Positions 17,157 to 25,674 of a stretch of 64,000 bases of DNA are shown here, one piece after another. Numbering within the stretch: the stretch's first letter is position 1; each line of letters opens with the position of its first letter. The DNA comes from Nitrococcus mobilis Nb-231 (GTDB taxonomy: Bacteria > Pseudomonadota > Gammaproteobacteria > Nitrococcales > Nitrococcaceae). The translations under genes were made by a program, and so were the position numbers. The stretch is from contig NZ_CH672427.1 in assembly GCF_000153205.1 (NCBI RefSeq), positions 1,332,695 to 1,396,694 on the forward strand, given 5' to 3'. Below the pieces are notes generated by a model, which worked only from the letters and a program-made list of their open reading frames with translations, searched no databases and was not told the origin of the DNA.

Positions 17157-18467
17157 CTAGCTCCTTTCCTGCATGATTATAAAATCGTGACCGTCGTGGG
17201 TGCTGCCCGGCGGGTCCGCCAGGGACCCCGCCAGAGGCACCCCGTCGCTGCCCAGCAAAGGCGTGGCGCCCGTGCCTCTCGCCACCAGGCGCAGCAGCCC
17301 TACGCCTGGCTCGGCCTCTAACTCCAGAGTGATCGTATTGCTCGTCTCGTCGAAACTCGCATCCTCGATCGTGACGCTCGACCATCCGGCGCCGGCGTCG
17401 AAAACCGTCACGCCGAATGCGCCGGGCGTGACGCTGGCCGGTGCCAGGGGGGCGCTCACCTGGAGCCGAAGCTGGGTCCCATCCACTGTTACCGACTCGG
17501 GATCGACCCGCGGGCCGCCGGCGTCGGCCGCCGAGCCACCGCAGAGCAGCTCCTGAATCGTGGTGGTCGCCACATGGGCGGGGCGAATACTGGTGTCGAT
17601 CCGAGCCGGGCCCTCAGCCACCAACCGCCAGCTGCCGTTGACGCTCTCCAATGTGATCTCAGTGATATTGGCAAGCGGCACAGTTGCACCGCCGGGAAAC
17701 AGGGTCGTCTCTTCGCCGTTCGGCGTGACGGCGGGGCGCAGGTCGATGGTGTCCAGAGCCGCGAAGCGGCGCAGGGCGGCGAGCCAAGCGGCAGCCTGCT
17801 CTCCCGCCGGCAGTACCGCGATCGCGTTACGAGCATCGAGGACCTCCTGATCCGCATCAACTATGGTGCCCTCTTCCTCTCTCGGCTCCTCCAGGCCGAA
17901 TAGCAGCCGCAATCTGTGAAACGGCGGCAGCTCGGTCTCCCGGGCCAGGCCCGGCAGCAGCAGCAGCTCCGCGGTCTCGGCCACCCGGGAATACGCGGTC
18001 GTGGTTGCCGAGCCCTCACAGGGCTCCACCAGGGCCGGCACCTGACGGGTGAGGCAGCCCCTGAAGCGCATCACCACGTGGGCGTCGAACCGGATGCGAC
18101 CATTGTCGAGTGTAGTGGCCTCCAGATCTGGATCTTCCTGGTGTTCCGCGAACCATCGGCCGAGGCTGAGGCAGACCGGGGTTGGCAGGTACAGCTCGCG
18201 GCCCAGGCCATCCAGCGCCAAGCCCGGCTCGACCCGCAGCTCGCCGCGCTCTTCATCCAGGCTCACATCCAGCCCCCAGACGGCCCCGGCACGGTGCAGC
18301 CAGGCGTTGTGCAGCCACTGCTTGCCGCGATGGTAGGCATCCAGTGTCTCGAAGTCGTCCACGCCCAGCAGCATGCCGAAGTGGACCCGAAGGGCGAGAA
18401 AGGGGTCTGTCGCCAGCGAGGGGAGCGAGCAATCGGCAATGCGCGTGGAATCGGATGTACTAGCCAT
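17157..18467 (-). CDS. eCIS-associated protein with shared N-terminal module and Ig-like C-terminus
   Basis: 436-aa protein. Residues about 25-95 (HFGMLLGVDDFETLDAYHRG, GAVWGLDVSLDEERGELRVE, PGLALDGLGRELYLP) match the N-terminal module of the 13438-17154 product. Residues about 325-430 (LRLQVSAPLAPASVTPGAFG ... DETSNTITLELE) look like a bacterial Ig-like beta-sandwich. No signal peptide is seen. It lies 9 bp after the coiled-coil gene and 2 bp before the larger paralogue, so the two probably function together. It could be a receptor-binding or baseplate-attached protein; this is inferred, not shown. Confidence 0.72.
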   Translation of the reverse strand: MASTSDSTRIADCSLPSLATDPFLALRVHFGMLLGVDDFETLDAYHRGKQWLHNAWLHRAGAVWGLDVSLDEERGELRVEPGLALDGLGRELYLPTPVCLSLGRWFAEHQEDPDLEATTLDNGRIRFDAHVVMRFRGCLTRQVPALVEPCEGSATTTAYSRVAETAELLLLPGLARETELPPFHRLRLLFGLEEPREEEGTIVDADQEVLDARNAIAVLPAGEQAAAWLAALRRFAALDTIDLRPAVTPNGEETTLFPGGATVPLANITEITLESVNGSWRLVAEGPARIDTSIRPAHVATTTIQELLCGGSAADAGGPRVDPESVTVDGTQLRLQVSAPLAPASVTPGAFGVTVFDAGAGWSSVTIEDASFDETSNTITLELEAEPGVGLLRLVARGTGATPLLGSDGVPLAGSLADPPGSTHDGHDFIIMQERS

Positions 18468-18476
18468 GGTATCTCC

Positions 18477-19994
18477 TTACGAGTCCTCGTCCTCGGATGG
18501 CTGCTCCTCGTCCCCGAGCGGCTGCTCCCCGTCCCCGGGCGGCTGCTCCCCGTCGCCGGGCGGCGGGCTGTCGCCCCGGGTCGCGCTCAACAGCAGCCGC
18601 TGGCGGATCTGCTCGGCAAATTTCCAATCCTCTCGGGCCTGCTCTGCGGCGGCTTGCAGATCATCCAGGGCGACGACGCTCTTTGCATGCTTCTCCAGCG
18701 CGTTGACTAGCAGGGTTTGTGGCGAGTCGACGTCTATGAAATTGACTGCATTGAGGAGCGCTTTCGCTTTCTCTTCGTCGACCAGATCTTCTAGCAGGGT
18801 TTCAGCCCGATTCAGGGCATCCAGATTGGCCCAGATGTGGTCCGGCACCGAAGCTTCCCACGCATCGAGCGCGCTCCGCATGGACTCGCCAGCCTCGTTA
18901 AGCTTACTGTACTCGCTCTCTTTCGTAGTCAACTCAGTCTTTAGGGCAGCCAGGTCGTCCTTCAGCTTTTGCACGTCCGCACGGAGCGCTTGCACCTCCT
19001 CATCGGCATCCAAATCGTCTGGGCCGGCGCCGGACATGCGTAGCTCGCGCGTCTTCCTATTCAGCTCGCGCGTCTTCTTGCTCAGCTCGACTTCTTTGGT
19101 TTCCACCGCCCACAGGGCCTCATCGCGCGCTATCTCGGCGGAAATGGCGTTTTTGCCAGCGCCCATTAAGGCCTTAATCCGCCCCCTCTGGGCTTGAGTG
19201 AGATCCGTGCTCTTGTTGATTCGCCCGAGCAGAGCCACAGCCAGGTCATAGCGCTCCTTGGAGCGCTGCACATAGTCACCCAAGTCGGCCTCGGCCATAC
19301 GATACCGGGTCCACCGCCGAGCAACCCGTTGCGCGGTCCCCTGATCTTTTTCCCGCTTTTCGGCCAGCTTGTCTTCGGCATCGTCTGCAAGCTCCTTGAG
19401 CGTGGTCAGCCGCTCCAGCTGCCGGTCGCGTCGCTGTACGGCCCGATTGTACAGCTCGGCGGGGATGTCCTCTTTGACTCGGGCCTTGGCTTCTTTGAAG
19501 TCGCCATCGCGAACGCTCTCCGCATTCGCCTTCAAGTCGGACAGCGGAGGGCTCGCAAGGGCGTTTTTCCAGTTCTCGAAGCGCTCGAGGCGCCGCCCTG
19601 CCTCGGCGAGTTCCGTCTCAGCTTGCGACAGACGACTGGTGGTGCGACTTAGCTCCGCCGCGGCCCGGCTCTGCGCCCGCTGTGCCTCATCCACCCTCTG
19701 CTCGGCATCGAGCAGCGCCCGCTGCTTGTTGCGATGACCGATGATCAGCTTGCGCAGCTGCTCCGCCAGCGCTTCCACGTCGGAAGGCATCAGCGCCTGT
19801 GCCATGGCCCGCCGGTTCTCCGCAATACCCCGCTCAAGCGTGGCCAGCTCCTGGGTGCACTGGGTTTGCGCGTTGCGGGCCTCCCTCAGCTTCACCTGGG
19901 CTTGCCCCAAGCTCCCCTGGGTCTCGGTCTTCGCGGCCTGCAGCAAATCCCGCTGGTTCTCATAGAACTTTTTCAGCTTCTCGGGCATGGCCAT
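18477..19994 (-). CDS. eCIS-associated long coiled-coil protein
   Basis: 505-aa protein built mostly of heptad-like helices (AQVKLREARNAQTQCTQELA, LRKLIIGHRNKQRALLDAEQ, LRADVQKLKDDLAALKTELT). The C-terminus is a run of near repeats of PPGDGEQPPGDGEQPLGDEE type, acidic and probably disordered. There are no membrane segments. Start is at 19994 or the second ATG six bases later; both are just after the AAA+ gene. The composition suggests a structural or scaffold component; it is too short to be the only length ruler and a tape-measure-family gene is already present at 22033-23475. Function is unknown. Confidence 0.7.
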   Translation of the reverse strand: MAMPEKLKKFYENQRDLLQAAKTETQGSLGQAQVKLREARNAQTQCTQELATLERGIAENRRAMAQALMPSDVEALAEQLRKLIIGHRNKQRALLDAEQRVDEAQRAQSRAAAELSRTTSRLSQAETELAEAGRRLERFENWKNALASPPLSDLKANAESVRDGDFKEAKARVKEDIPAELYNRAVQRRDRQLERLTTLKELADDAEDKLAEKREKDQGTAQRVARRWTRYRMAEADLGDYVQRSKERYDLAVALLGRINKSTDLTQAQRGRIKALMGAGKNAISAEIARDEALWAVETKEVELSKKTRELNRKTRELRMSGAGPDDLDADEEVQALRADVQKLKDDLAALKTELTTKESEYSKLNEAGESMRSALDAWEASVPDHIWANLDALNRAETLLEDLVDEEKAKALLNAVNFIDVDSPQTLLVNALEKHAKSVVALDDLQAAAEQAREDWKFAEQIRQRLLLSATRGDSPPPGDGEQPPGDGEQPLGDEEQPSEDEDS

Positions 19995-20000
19995 GGCCTC

Positions 20001-22040
20001 CTATGGGCTGGTGGACGCTTCCCCGCCGGGCATACCGGGGAAGGCCTTGCCGGACTTTTCGTACTCGCGTTGGACGGCACGCAGCAGATGCTGCCGGGTA
20101 ACGGGCGAGGCGTTGGCCGCCGCGAGAAAGGCTGCGGCTACGGCGGCGTTGCGGATCAGTCCACCGACGACAGGGAAATGGGCGGCCAGCTCGGTGAGCC
20201 GCACGTCCTCAGCGAGCGGCGCTTTCGGCGGCAGGTGACAGCGCCACAGTGCCAAGCGCTCCTCGCGACCCGGCTCGGGAAACTCCACCAGGGCTTCCAG
20301 GCGCCGCAGAAAGGCGGGGTCGATGTTCTGGCGATGATTGGTGGCCAGAATCGCCAAGCCCTCGAACCGCTCCAGGCGGGCGAGCAGGTAGGCTGTCTCC
20401 AGGTTGGCATAGCGATCATGGGCATCCGAGATCTCGGTGCGCCGCCCGAACAGCGCATCGGCCTCGTCGAAGAACAACACCGCGCTCGCCTTCTCGGCCG
20501 TGTCAAAGACCTCGGCCAGGTTTTTCTCGGTCTCGCCGAGCCACTTCGAAACCACGCGCGAGAGGTCCACCACCAGGAGGTCCACGGCCAGCGCCCTGGC
20601 CATGACCTCGGCGGCCAGGGTTTTGCCAGTACCAGGCGGCCCTGAGAACAGCAACCGCACACCGCGGGCGCCTGCTCGTCCCCCTAGAAACCCCCAGTCT
20701 TCCAGGACCTGCACCTGGTGAATGAGCCGGTCGATGGCTTCACGCAGCTGCTCCAGGCGCTCGCCGGGCAGCACCAGCTGCTCCCAGGTGGCGAGCGGCC
20801 GCAGCCGCTTGACGCCGCCCTGCAGGCTCGCTCCGGCCCGGGCCCGGACGCTGGCGGCGACGTCGTCCAGGTTGGGCCTGCGTCCCTGCCACTGGGCCCG
20901 CGCCCGAGCATCAGTCGCCACCGCCAGCGCCGAGGCGGGTTCAGCGGGATAGCGCGCCGCCAATAGCGCCGCTTGGCCACGCAGCTCCGGCATAGCTCCG
21001 CGCCACATGCTCCGCAGGGCCGAAGGGCCGAGCCGCTCGCAGCTCACCTCCAATAGCGGCCGCAGATCATCTATCGCGGCGCCCCCTGGCCGAGCGCAGA
21101 CCAGTACCGGCCCAGGATACCGAGCGCAGGCGGGCACCTGCGGCGTGGTGGGCTCATTGCGGTAACCGAGGCAGAGAATCGGCACGACACCCCGGGCCAG
21201 GGCATGCACTCCGATCAGCTGCGCCACTGCCGGCGTCGGATCGGGCGGCAAATCGATGATCACGCTTGCGAGGCCAGCCGCTTGGGTAAGCGCCGCAGCC
21301 CGATGGCGAGCGACCCGCTCGTCCTCGGCGCTGAGCAGAATGATGCAGGCCATGCCGGAGGCCAGCGCGCTTAGCGCATGCTCGGTCGGAGGTTCCCGCA
21401 GCCAGTGCGCCAGACCATGCAACCCGACGGCAATTTCCCGCCGCCTTACGGCCTCGGGCCACGCATCGATCCCACCGAGCACTGGCCAAAGGGTGTCGGC
21501 TACCAGCAGGCTGCGAGTGACGAGAGGCCCCTCGCCTGCGATGCGCAGCGCCCCTGCTGTCACCGCCGGACCGGTATGAAGGAGCTCGCGCAGCATGTGG
21601 CGCTCATCGGCATCACGGCAAAACAGCTGTGCAGCCAGCCCGACCGTAGCAGCCGGTACGGCTAAAGGATGCAGAGCACGCAGAACATCGGCGTAGCCTT
21701 CATGCTGCTCCGGCAGACCCGCCAGCAGCAGCAGGTCGACTTCGCAGGATGACAGCCCGAGCCCATCGGCTAGACGGTCCAACGGATGTGCCGCCCCGGC
21801 AGACCGTCGCTCCGCGGCCGTTCCCTGCCAGATGGCTAAAGGCCGGCCGCGCGCGGCTTGCTGGAAGCTCGCCTCAAGAAAGCTCAACGCGCTCGCGAGC
21901 GAGCCGTCGGGCTGCGAAAAAGTCTGTTTCAGAAGCTCCAGCAATCGGCCTGCCAGGATGGCTGATTCCAGAGCGAGCCGCTCCGCTGGCGAGAGTCCAG
22001 GATCCACCGCCTCGTGTGTCCGACCGGGCGACTTATTCAT
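20001..22040 (-). CDS. eCIS AAA+ ATPase (Afp15/Pvc15-like)
   Basis: 679-aa ATPase. A variable N-terminal half (about 1-430) is followed by a single AAA+ module: Walker A GPPGTGKT near 466, Walker B VLFFDEADALFG near 521, sensor-1 ATNHRQNIDPAFLRRLE near 565 with the arginine-rich second-region motif. Every known eCIS carries such an ATPase, required for assembly or cargo loading. Its start overlaps the tape-measure gene stop by 8 bases. The catalytic residues look intact. Confidence 0.93.
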   Translation of the reverse strand: MNKSPGRTHEAVDPGLSPAERLALESAILAGRLLELLKQTFSQPDGSLASALSFLEASFQQAARGRPLAIWQGTAAERRSAGAAHPLDRLADGLGLSSCEVDLLLLAGLPEQHEGYADVLRALHPLAVPAATVGLAAQLFCRDADERHMLRELLHTGPAVTAGALRIAGEGPLVTRSLLVADTLWPVLGGIDAWPEAVRRREIAVGLHGLAHWLREPPTEHALSALASGMACIILLSAEDERVARHRAAALTQAAGLASVIIDLPPDPTPAVAQLIGVHALARGVVPILCLGYRNEPTTPQVPACARYPGPVLVCARPGGAAIDDLRPLLEVSCERLGPSALRSMWRGAMPELRGQAALLAARYPAEPASALAVATDARARAQWQGRRPNLDDVAASVRARAGASLQGGVKRLRPLATWEQLVLPGERLEQLREAIDRLIHQVQVLEDWGFLGGRAGARGVRLLFSGPPGTGKTLAAEVMARALAVDLLVVDLSRVVSKWLGETEKNLAEVFDTAEKASAVLFFDEADALFGRRTEISDAHDRYANLETAYLLARLERFEGLAILATNHRQNIDPAFLRRLEALVEFPEPGREERLALWRCHLPPKAPLAEDVRLTELAAHFPVVGGLIRNAAVAAAFLAAANASPVTRQHLLRAVQREYEKSGKAFPGMPGGEASTSP

Positions 22041-23475
22041 AGATAAACTTCACTACCGCTTCGAGCCAGGGCAGGAAGCCCGGATTCAGATCGAGCCCGG
22101 CGCGGCGGATGGCCGTCGAGACCTCCTCCAGCGCGAAACGAACCTCAATCCAGCCGGGATCGGCAACGACCTGCGCACGCCGGCGGCATACTCGATCGAG
22201 CAGCTGCGCATCGGCCACTTCCGGCCAGTCCAGGCGCTCCCGCAGGGCCGCGCTAAGCTGCTCTGCCCAGCCGGATACGGCCTCTAACTCCTCGGTAGTC
22301 GGCGGCTCTTGGTCCTGCGTCGGCGGCGGCTCTTCGGGACCCAAGCCAATAAAGGCCAGCGCCGCTGGGTCGCTCTCCGCCACGGGCAGCAGATACAGCG
22401 CCAGGCGGTGCAACACCCACCGCAAGGAGCGCTGCTCGAAGCGCTCATCGGCGACCAGAGCGTCAGGCAGCGCCAGGGCCTCCAGCAGATTGATCAGGAA
22501 CAACAAGCCCCCCATCTGGGTGATCCCCTGCTGGCGGAGCGCGCCGGCCGGTAACTCCTGAGGGCCTGAAAGAAGCGCTGTCGTATCGGAACGTTGCGTC
22601 GCGGATGAATGTAGGGCCGTCGGCAGCGCGGGGTGAGCCGGGGCTGGCGTCAGAGCCGCAAGCTCGTGTGCTGCAAGCGCCAGAACGAGCCGCACGTCGT
22701 CGGCCTGCCATCGCAGCACGGCCGGTTCGCTCGCCAAGAGCACGAGGGCGGTCAGCGCCAGGCGCGGCGGGCCTGCGCGTTCGATCAGGGGCGCCAACGC
22801 TTGGCTCAACTGTGAGGTGGCGAGCATCCGCCGAACCTGCGCCTCCTGCCAGCGATCCGGCTCCACGGACGCAGTTGGAACCATTACCTGCTCGGCATCG
22901 ACGCCGGCGACCTCCAGGGCCGCCATGGCCAGCGCCACCCACGACTCCGCCTCCAGCCGCTCGCATAGCGGTTGCAGCCCACCGAGGTTCGCCAAGGCGG
23001 CAAGCACGGGCACGATCGCCGTTGGCTCCTGGATCAAAGCCAGGCACAGGGTGCGAGGGCCGTCGCCGACGCCGCTCGCATCGCCAAAGCCAAGCTGGCG
23101 CCAAGCCCAGGCCCGGCGATAATCGGCGGCGGCGATCCCTATGGCGAAGTCCATCAGCGCCTGGCGCCGGTTGGCGTAGCGCGCCACCGAATCGCTCGAT
23201 CCCTTGTCCAGGGCATCGCGAACGCCCTCAGCCAGGGCCAGACTCCACGCCCGAGTCAATTCGGGATCCGTCAGGTTCATGGGCAAGCGGACTAGCACCT
23301 GAATCCGACGAATGCACAGCTCCTCCTCGGGCGCGATTCCGATACGCTCGAGGGCGCGTTCCAGGCTCTCGTCCAGCACGGCCTGCAGAATGCGATCGAG
23401 GCGCCGGCGCTCCGCCATCCTGGATGGCGGCAACCGATAACGCGTCTCGAGGTGGCCGATGAACACGCTGTCCAT
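22033..23475 (-). CDS. Contractile injection system tape-measure family protein (Afp14-like)
   Basis: 480-aa protein. The N-terminus (LPPSRMAERRRLDRILQAVL, ERIGIAPEEELCIRRIQVLV, LAEGVRDAL) matches the characteristic opening of the CIS tape-measure family: a short beta/helix unit that defines one end of the tail-length ruler. The rest is leucine- and alanine-rich helix. It sits in the usual place directly before the AAA+ ATPase gene. It is shorter than many family members, which would predict a short particle if length scaling holds. The family assignment is by pattern and synteny. Confidence 0.8.
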   Translation of the reverse strand: MDSVFIGHLETRYRLPPSRMAERRRLDRILQAVLDESLERALERIGIAPEEELCIRRIQVLVRLPMNLTDPELTRAWSLALAEGVRDALDKGSSDSVARYANRRQALMDFAIGIAAADYRRAWAWRQLGFGDASGVGDGPRTLCLALIQEPTAIVPVLAALANLGGLQPLCERLEAESWVALAMAALEVAGVDAEQVMVPTASVEPDRWQEAQVRRMLATSQLSQALAPLIERAGPPRLALTALVLLASEPAVLRWQADDVRLVLALAAHELAALTPAPAHPALPTALHSSATQRSDTTALLSGPQELPAGALRQQGITQMGGLLFLINLLEALALPDALVADERFEQRSLRWVLHRLALYLLPVAESDPAALAFIGLGPEEPPPTQDQEPPTTEELEAVSGWAEQLSAALRERLDWPEVADAQLLDRVCRRRAQVVADPGWIEVRFALEEVSTAIRRAGLDLNPGFLPWLEAVVKFIYE

Positions 23476-23478
23476 GCG

Positions 23479-25671
23479 CTAGCCCACCCGAGTATCGCCA
23501 CCGAGGCGGCCACTGCCGACTCGGGTCCCGGGGGCCGGTCGGCCCACCACGGCATGACGGCCAAGCGATGAGCTTCCCAGCCGCAGCTGATCGAAGCCGG
23601 CGCTACGCCCGACCAGAGAGGTAAGTCCGGTATACAGTCCCACCCCCACGCGCATTCCCGCATCCACCGTGCAGATGTCATAGCGGGTATGTGCCGGGCG
23701 GTGGAGAATCAGGATATGCTCGACCACCTCGCGCTGCTCGGACGTCAGCGTAAGGGGAATCACCACGCTGAACCGGTGGGCATGGACAGCGAAGCCATCG
23801 GCGGGGCGGCCCTGATCCAGCACGGCCACCTGACCGGGCTCGCCCAGGGCACCGCCCACCCGGAAGCCGGCCCCGAGGATTGCGTTGGCGGCCAGCGGGC
23901 TATCGCCACCCACCACAGCACCGCCCAGGCCACGGACTCGGAAGTGCTCGATGAGGATCACGTCGCGCCCCAGGTAAAGAGCGAGAAAGCGCTTCAGGCC
24001 CGGGACGGTGCCCCGGAAGCGGAATAGCCAGATCGCCTCCTCGATCAGCACCCGGCTACGTTCCACCGGCCAGCGCTCGTCGAGCACGAGACCCACGAAG
24101 CCGGCCAGCCAAGGCAAAAGCTCCGGCGGGGCGCTGTGAGGATCCAGCAAAGCCCGGCGGGCAAAGGCCCGACTCTCCAGGTCTTGCCAGGCGCCCTCGA
24201 AAATGGCGAGATAACGACGCAAGAACTCGGCTGCGGGCGGATCCCGGGAATAGAGCCGCGGCAACCGGCGCAGCAAGTCATGGGAGGGATACTCGGCACG
24301 CAGGCTTCTCACCCGCGGCGTAGAACGGGTGTTGCCGCTCAGATCCAGCATCACCCACAAATAACGGCCGGCTTCGGCTATCACCGGGAGCTCATAGGTC
24401 TCATAAAGATCGCCTTCTCTTTGGCGCACCCAGGGCAGCTCGCGACCGGTCTCGCGCCGATGGAGCCGCAAGCCCCGCGCATTATCAGCCGGTAACAAGG
24501 CCACTGGCGGCATCGGCGGGGACAGGTCAGGGCGGCGAATCTCTACGGTTTCGGTGTTGGCCGGCGGGCTTCGCAGCAGCACAGCGCCCTCCGGAGGCTC
24601 GTCGGCGACGATGCAATGGACCCGAACTTGAGTGTTGGCGGGGATGCAGGCGTCGATGAAAAGCCGCCCCCACACCGTCTGAAACTCGCCGCTGTCCAGC
24701 CGGAAGGTGGTCACCCGGCCCTCGCTGACGTAGCGCACCCGGGCCGGCACAGCGTGGCGAAACCCCCTACGGGTCCAAAAGCCGATGCGACCATCAGGAG
24801 TGCGGACGATGCCGCGACCGTCGTAGTCCCGTGCCCTGATGGGTGGCAGTTCATCTGTGGCGCCGGGCTGAATGCTGAAACGCCGAAAATCCTCTCCCGG
24901 CAACCGCGCCGCGACTAGTGTTTCCGCCTCCTGAAACTCGATGTCGGTGGCAAAGGGGACGGCCAACACGTCGTCGGGCGCGTCCAGCCTGACGATTCGC
25001 GCGTCCTGCGCACCGGCATCAAGCAGCAGCCACAACCCACCTGCCGGCCCAGCGGCGATGCGGGAGAGGTTTTCCAGCCCTATCGGCAAGCGGCGCGGTT
25101 CGCTGCGTGCTTCCAGCACCAGTAGATCCGGCGAGCCCTCCACCACCGCGTAGATACGCCGGCCGTCGCTGGCAAGATCCAAGGGGCGAGCGCCGGCGAG
25201 GACGAGCTTGCGCAACAGGCGGCGCTCCCAAAGGTCGTAAATCAGAATGCGCCCGGCGCCACGCTCGGCCACGAACAGCCGCCCGTCAGCGTCCACCGCC
25301 AATCCGCGGGGCTCATCCAGCGCCCCGACCGGTTGCGCGATTGCGCTGAACTCGCCGGCCGGCAGCGGCGCGGCCTCAAACAGAGCCACTGGGGCAGGCC
25401 GCTGGGACTGAGGATCCAGCAGGTCATAGGCGGCCCAAAGCGTGCGCTCGACCTGACCCGCCTCCGGCAGGCTATGGTACAGCCGACACCAGGGATCAAA
25501 GGCAAGCCCGGCGGCCGGCGGGGGTGTCGCATTCGGCGCGTCCGGCGCTTCCGGCTCTACTACCTCCCAGGCCAGCTGCACCGCCCAGTCCTCGGGTGCC
25601 AGCGAAGCATCCTCGAAAGCCGCGCGTCGCCACTGATCCTCACCATGCACCAGAGCGTAGGACCTCAACAT
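23479..25671 (-). CDS. eCIS baseplate protein: beta-propeller plus Tail_P2_I domain (Afp12-like)
   Basis: 730-aa protein. Residues about 100-230 carry NHL-like propeller repeats (LDEPRGLAVDADGRLFVAER, then RRIYAVVEGSPDLLVLEA). Residues about 470-640 match the phage tail protein I domain (LLRRLPRLYSRDPPAAEFLR, PPELLPWLAGFVGLVLDERW, FRFRGTVPGLKRFLALYLG), a baseplate wedge component. The C-terminus is Gly/Arg/Val rich. It is 3 bp downstream of the gpJ-like gene, as in other eCIS and tailocin loci. Confidence 0.87.
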   Translation of the reverse strand: MLRSYALVHGEDQWRRAAFEDASLAPEDWAVQLAWEVVEPEAPDAPNATPPPAAGLAFDPWCRLYHSLPEAGQVERTLWAAYDLLDPQSQRPAPVALFEAAPLPAGEFSAIAQPVGALDEPRGLAVDADGRLFVAERGAGRILIYDLWERRLLRKLVLAGARPLDLASDGRRIYAVVEGSPDLLVLEARSEPRRLPIGLENLSRIAAGPAGGLWLLLDAGAQDARIVRLDAPDDVLAVPFATDIEFQEAETLVAARLPGEDFRRFSIQPGATDELPPIRARDYDGRGIVRTPDGRIGFWTRRGFRHAVPARVRYVSEGRVTTFRLDSGEFQTVWGRLFIDACIPANTQVRVHCIVADEPPEGAVLLRSPPANTETVEIRRPDLSPPMPPVALLPADNARGLRLHRRETGRELPWVRQREGDLYETYELPVIAEAGRYLWVMLDLSGNTRSTPRVRSLRAEYPSHDLLRRLPRLYSRDPPAAEFLRRYLAIFEGAWQDLESRAFARRALLDPHSAPPELLPWLAGFVGLVLDERWPVERSRVLIEEAIWLFRFRGTVPGLKRFLALYLGRDVILIEHFRVRGLGGAVVGGDSPLAANAILGAGFRVGGALGEPGQVAVLDQGRPADGFAVHAHRFSVVIPLTLTSEQREVVEHILILHRPAHTRYDICTVDAGMRVGVGLYTGLTSLVGRSAGFDQLRLGSSSLGRHAVVGRPAPGTRVGSGRLGGDTRVG

Positions 25672-25674
25672 GGC

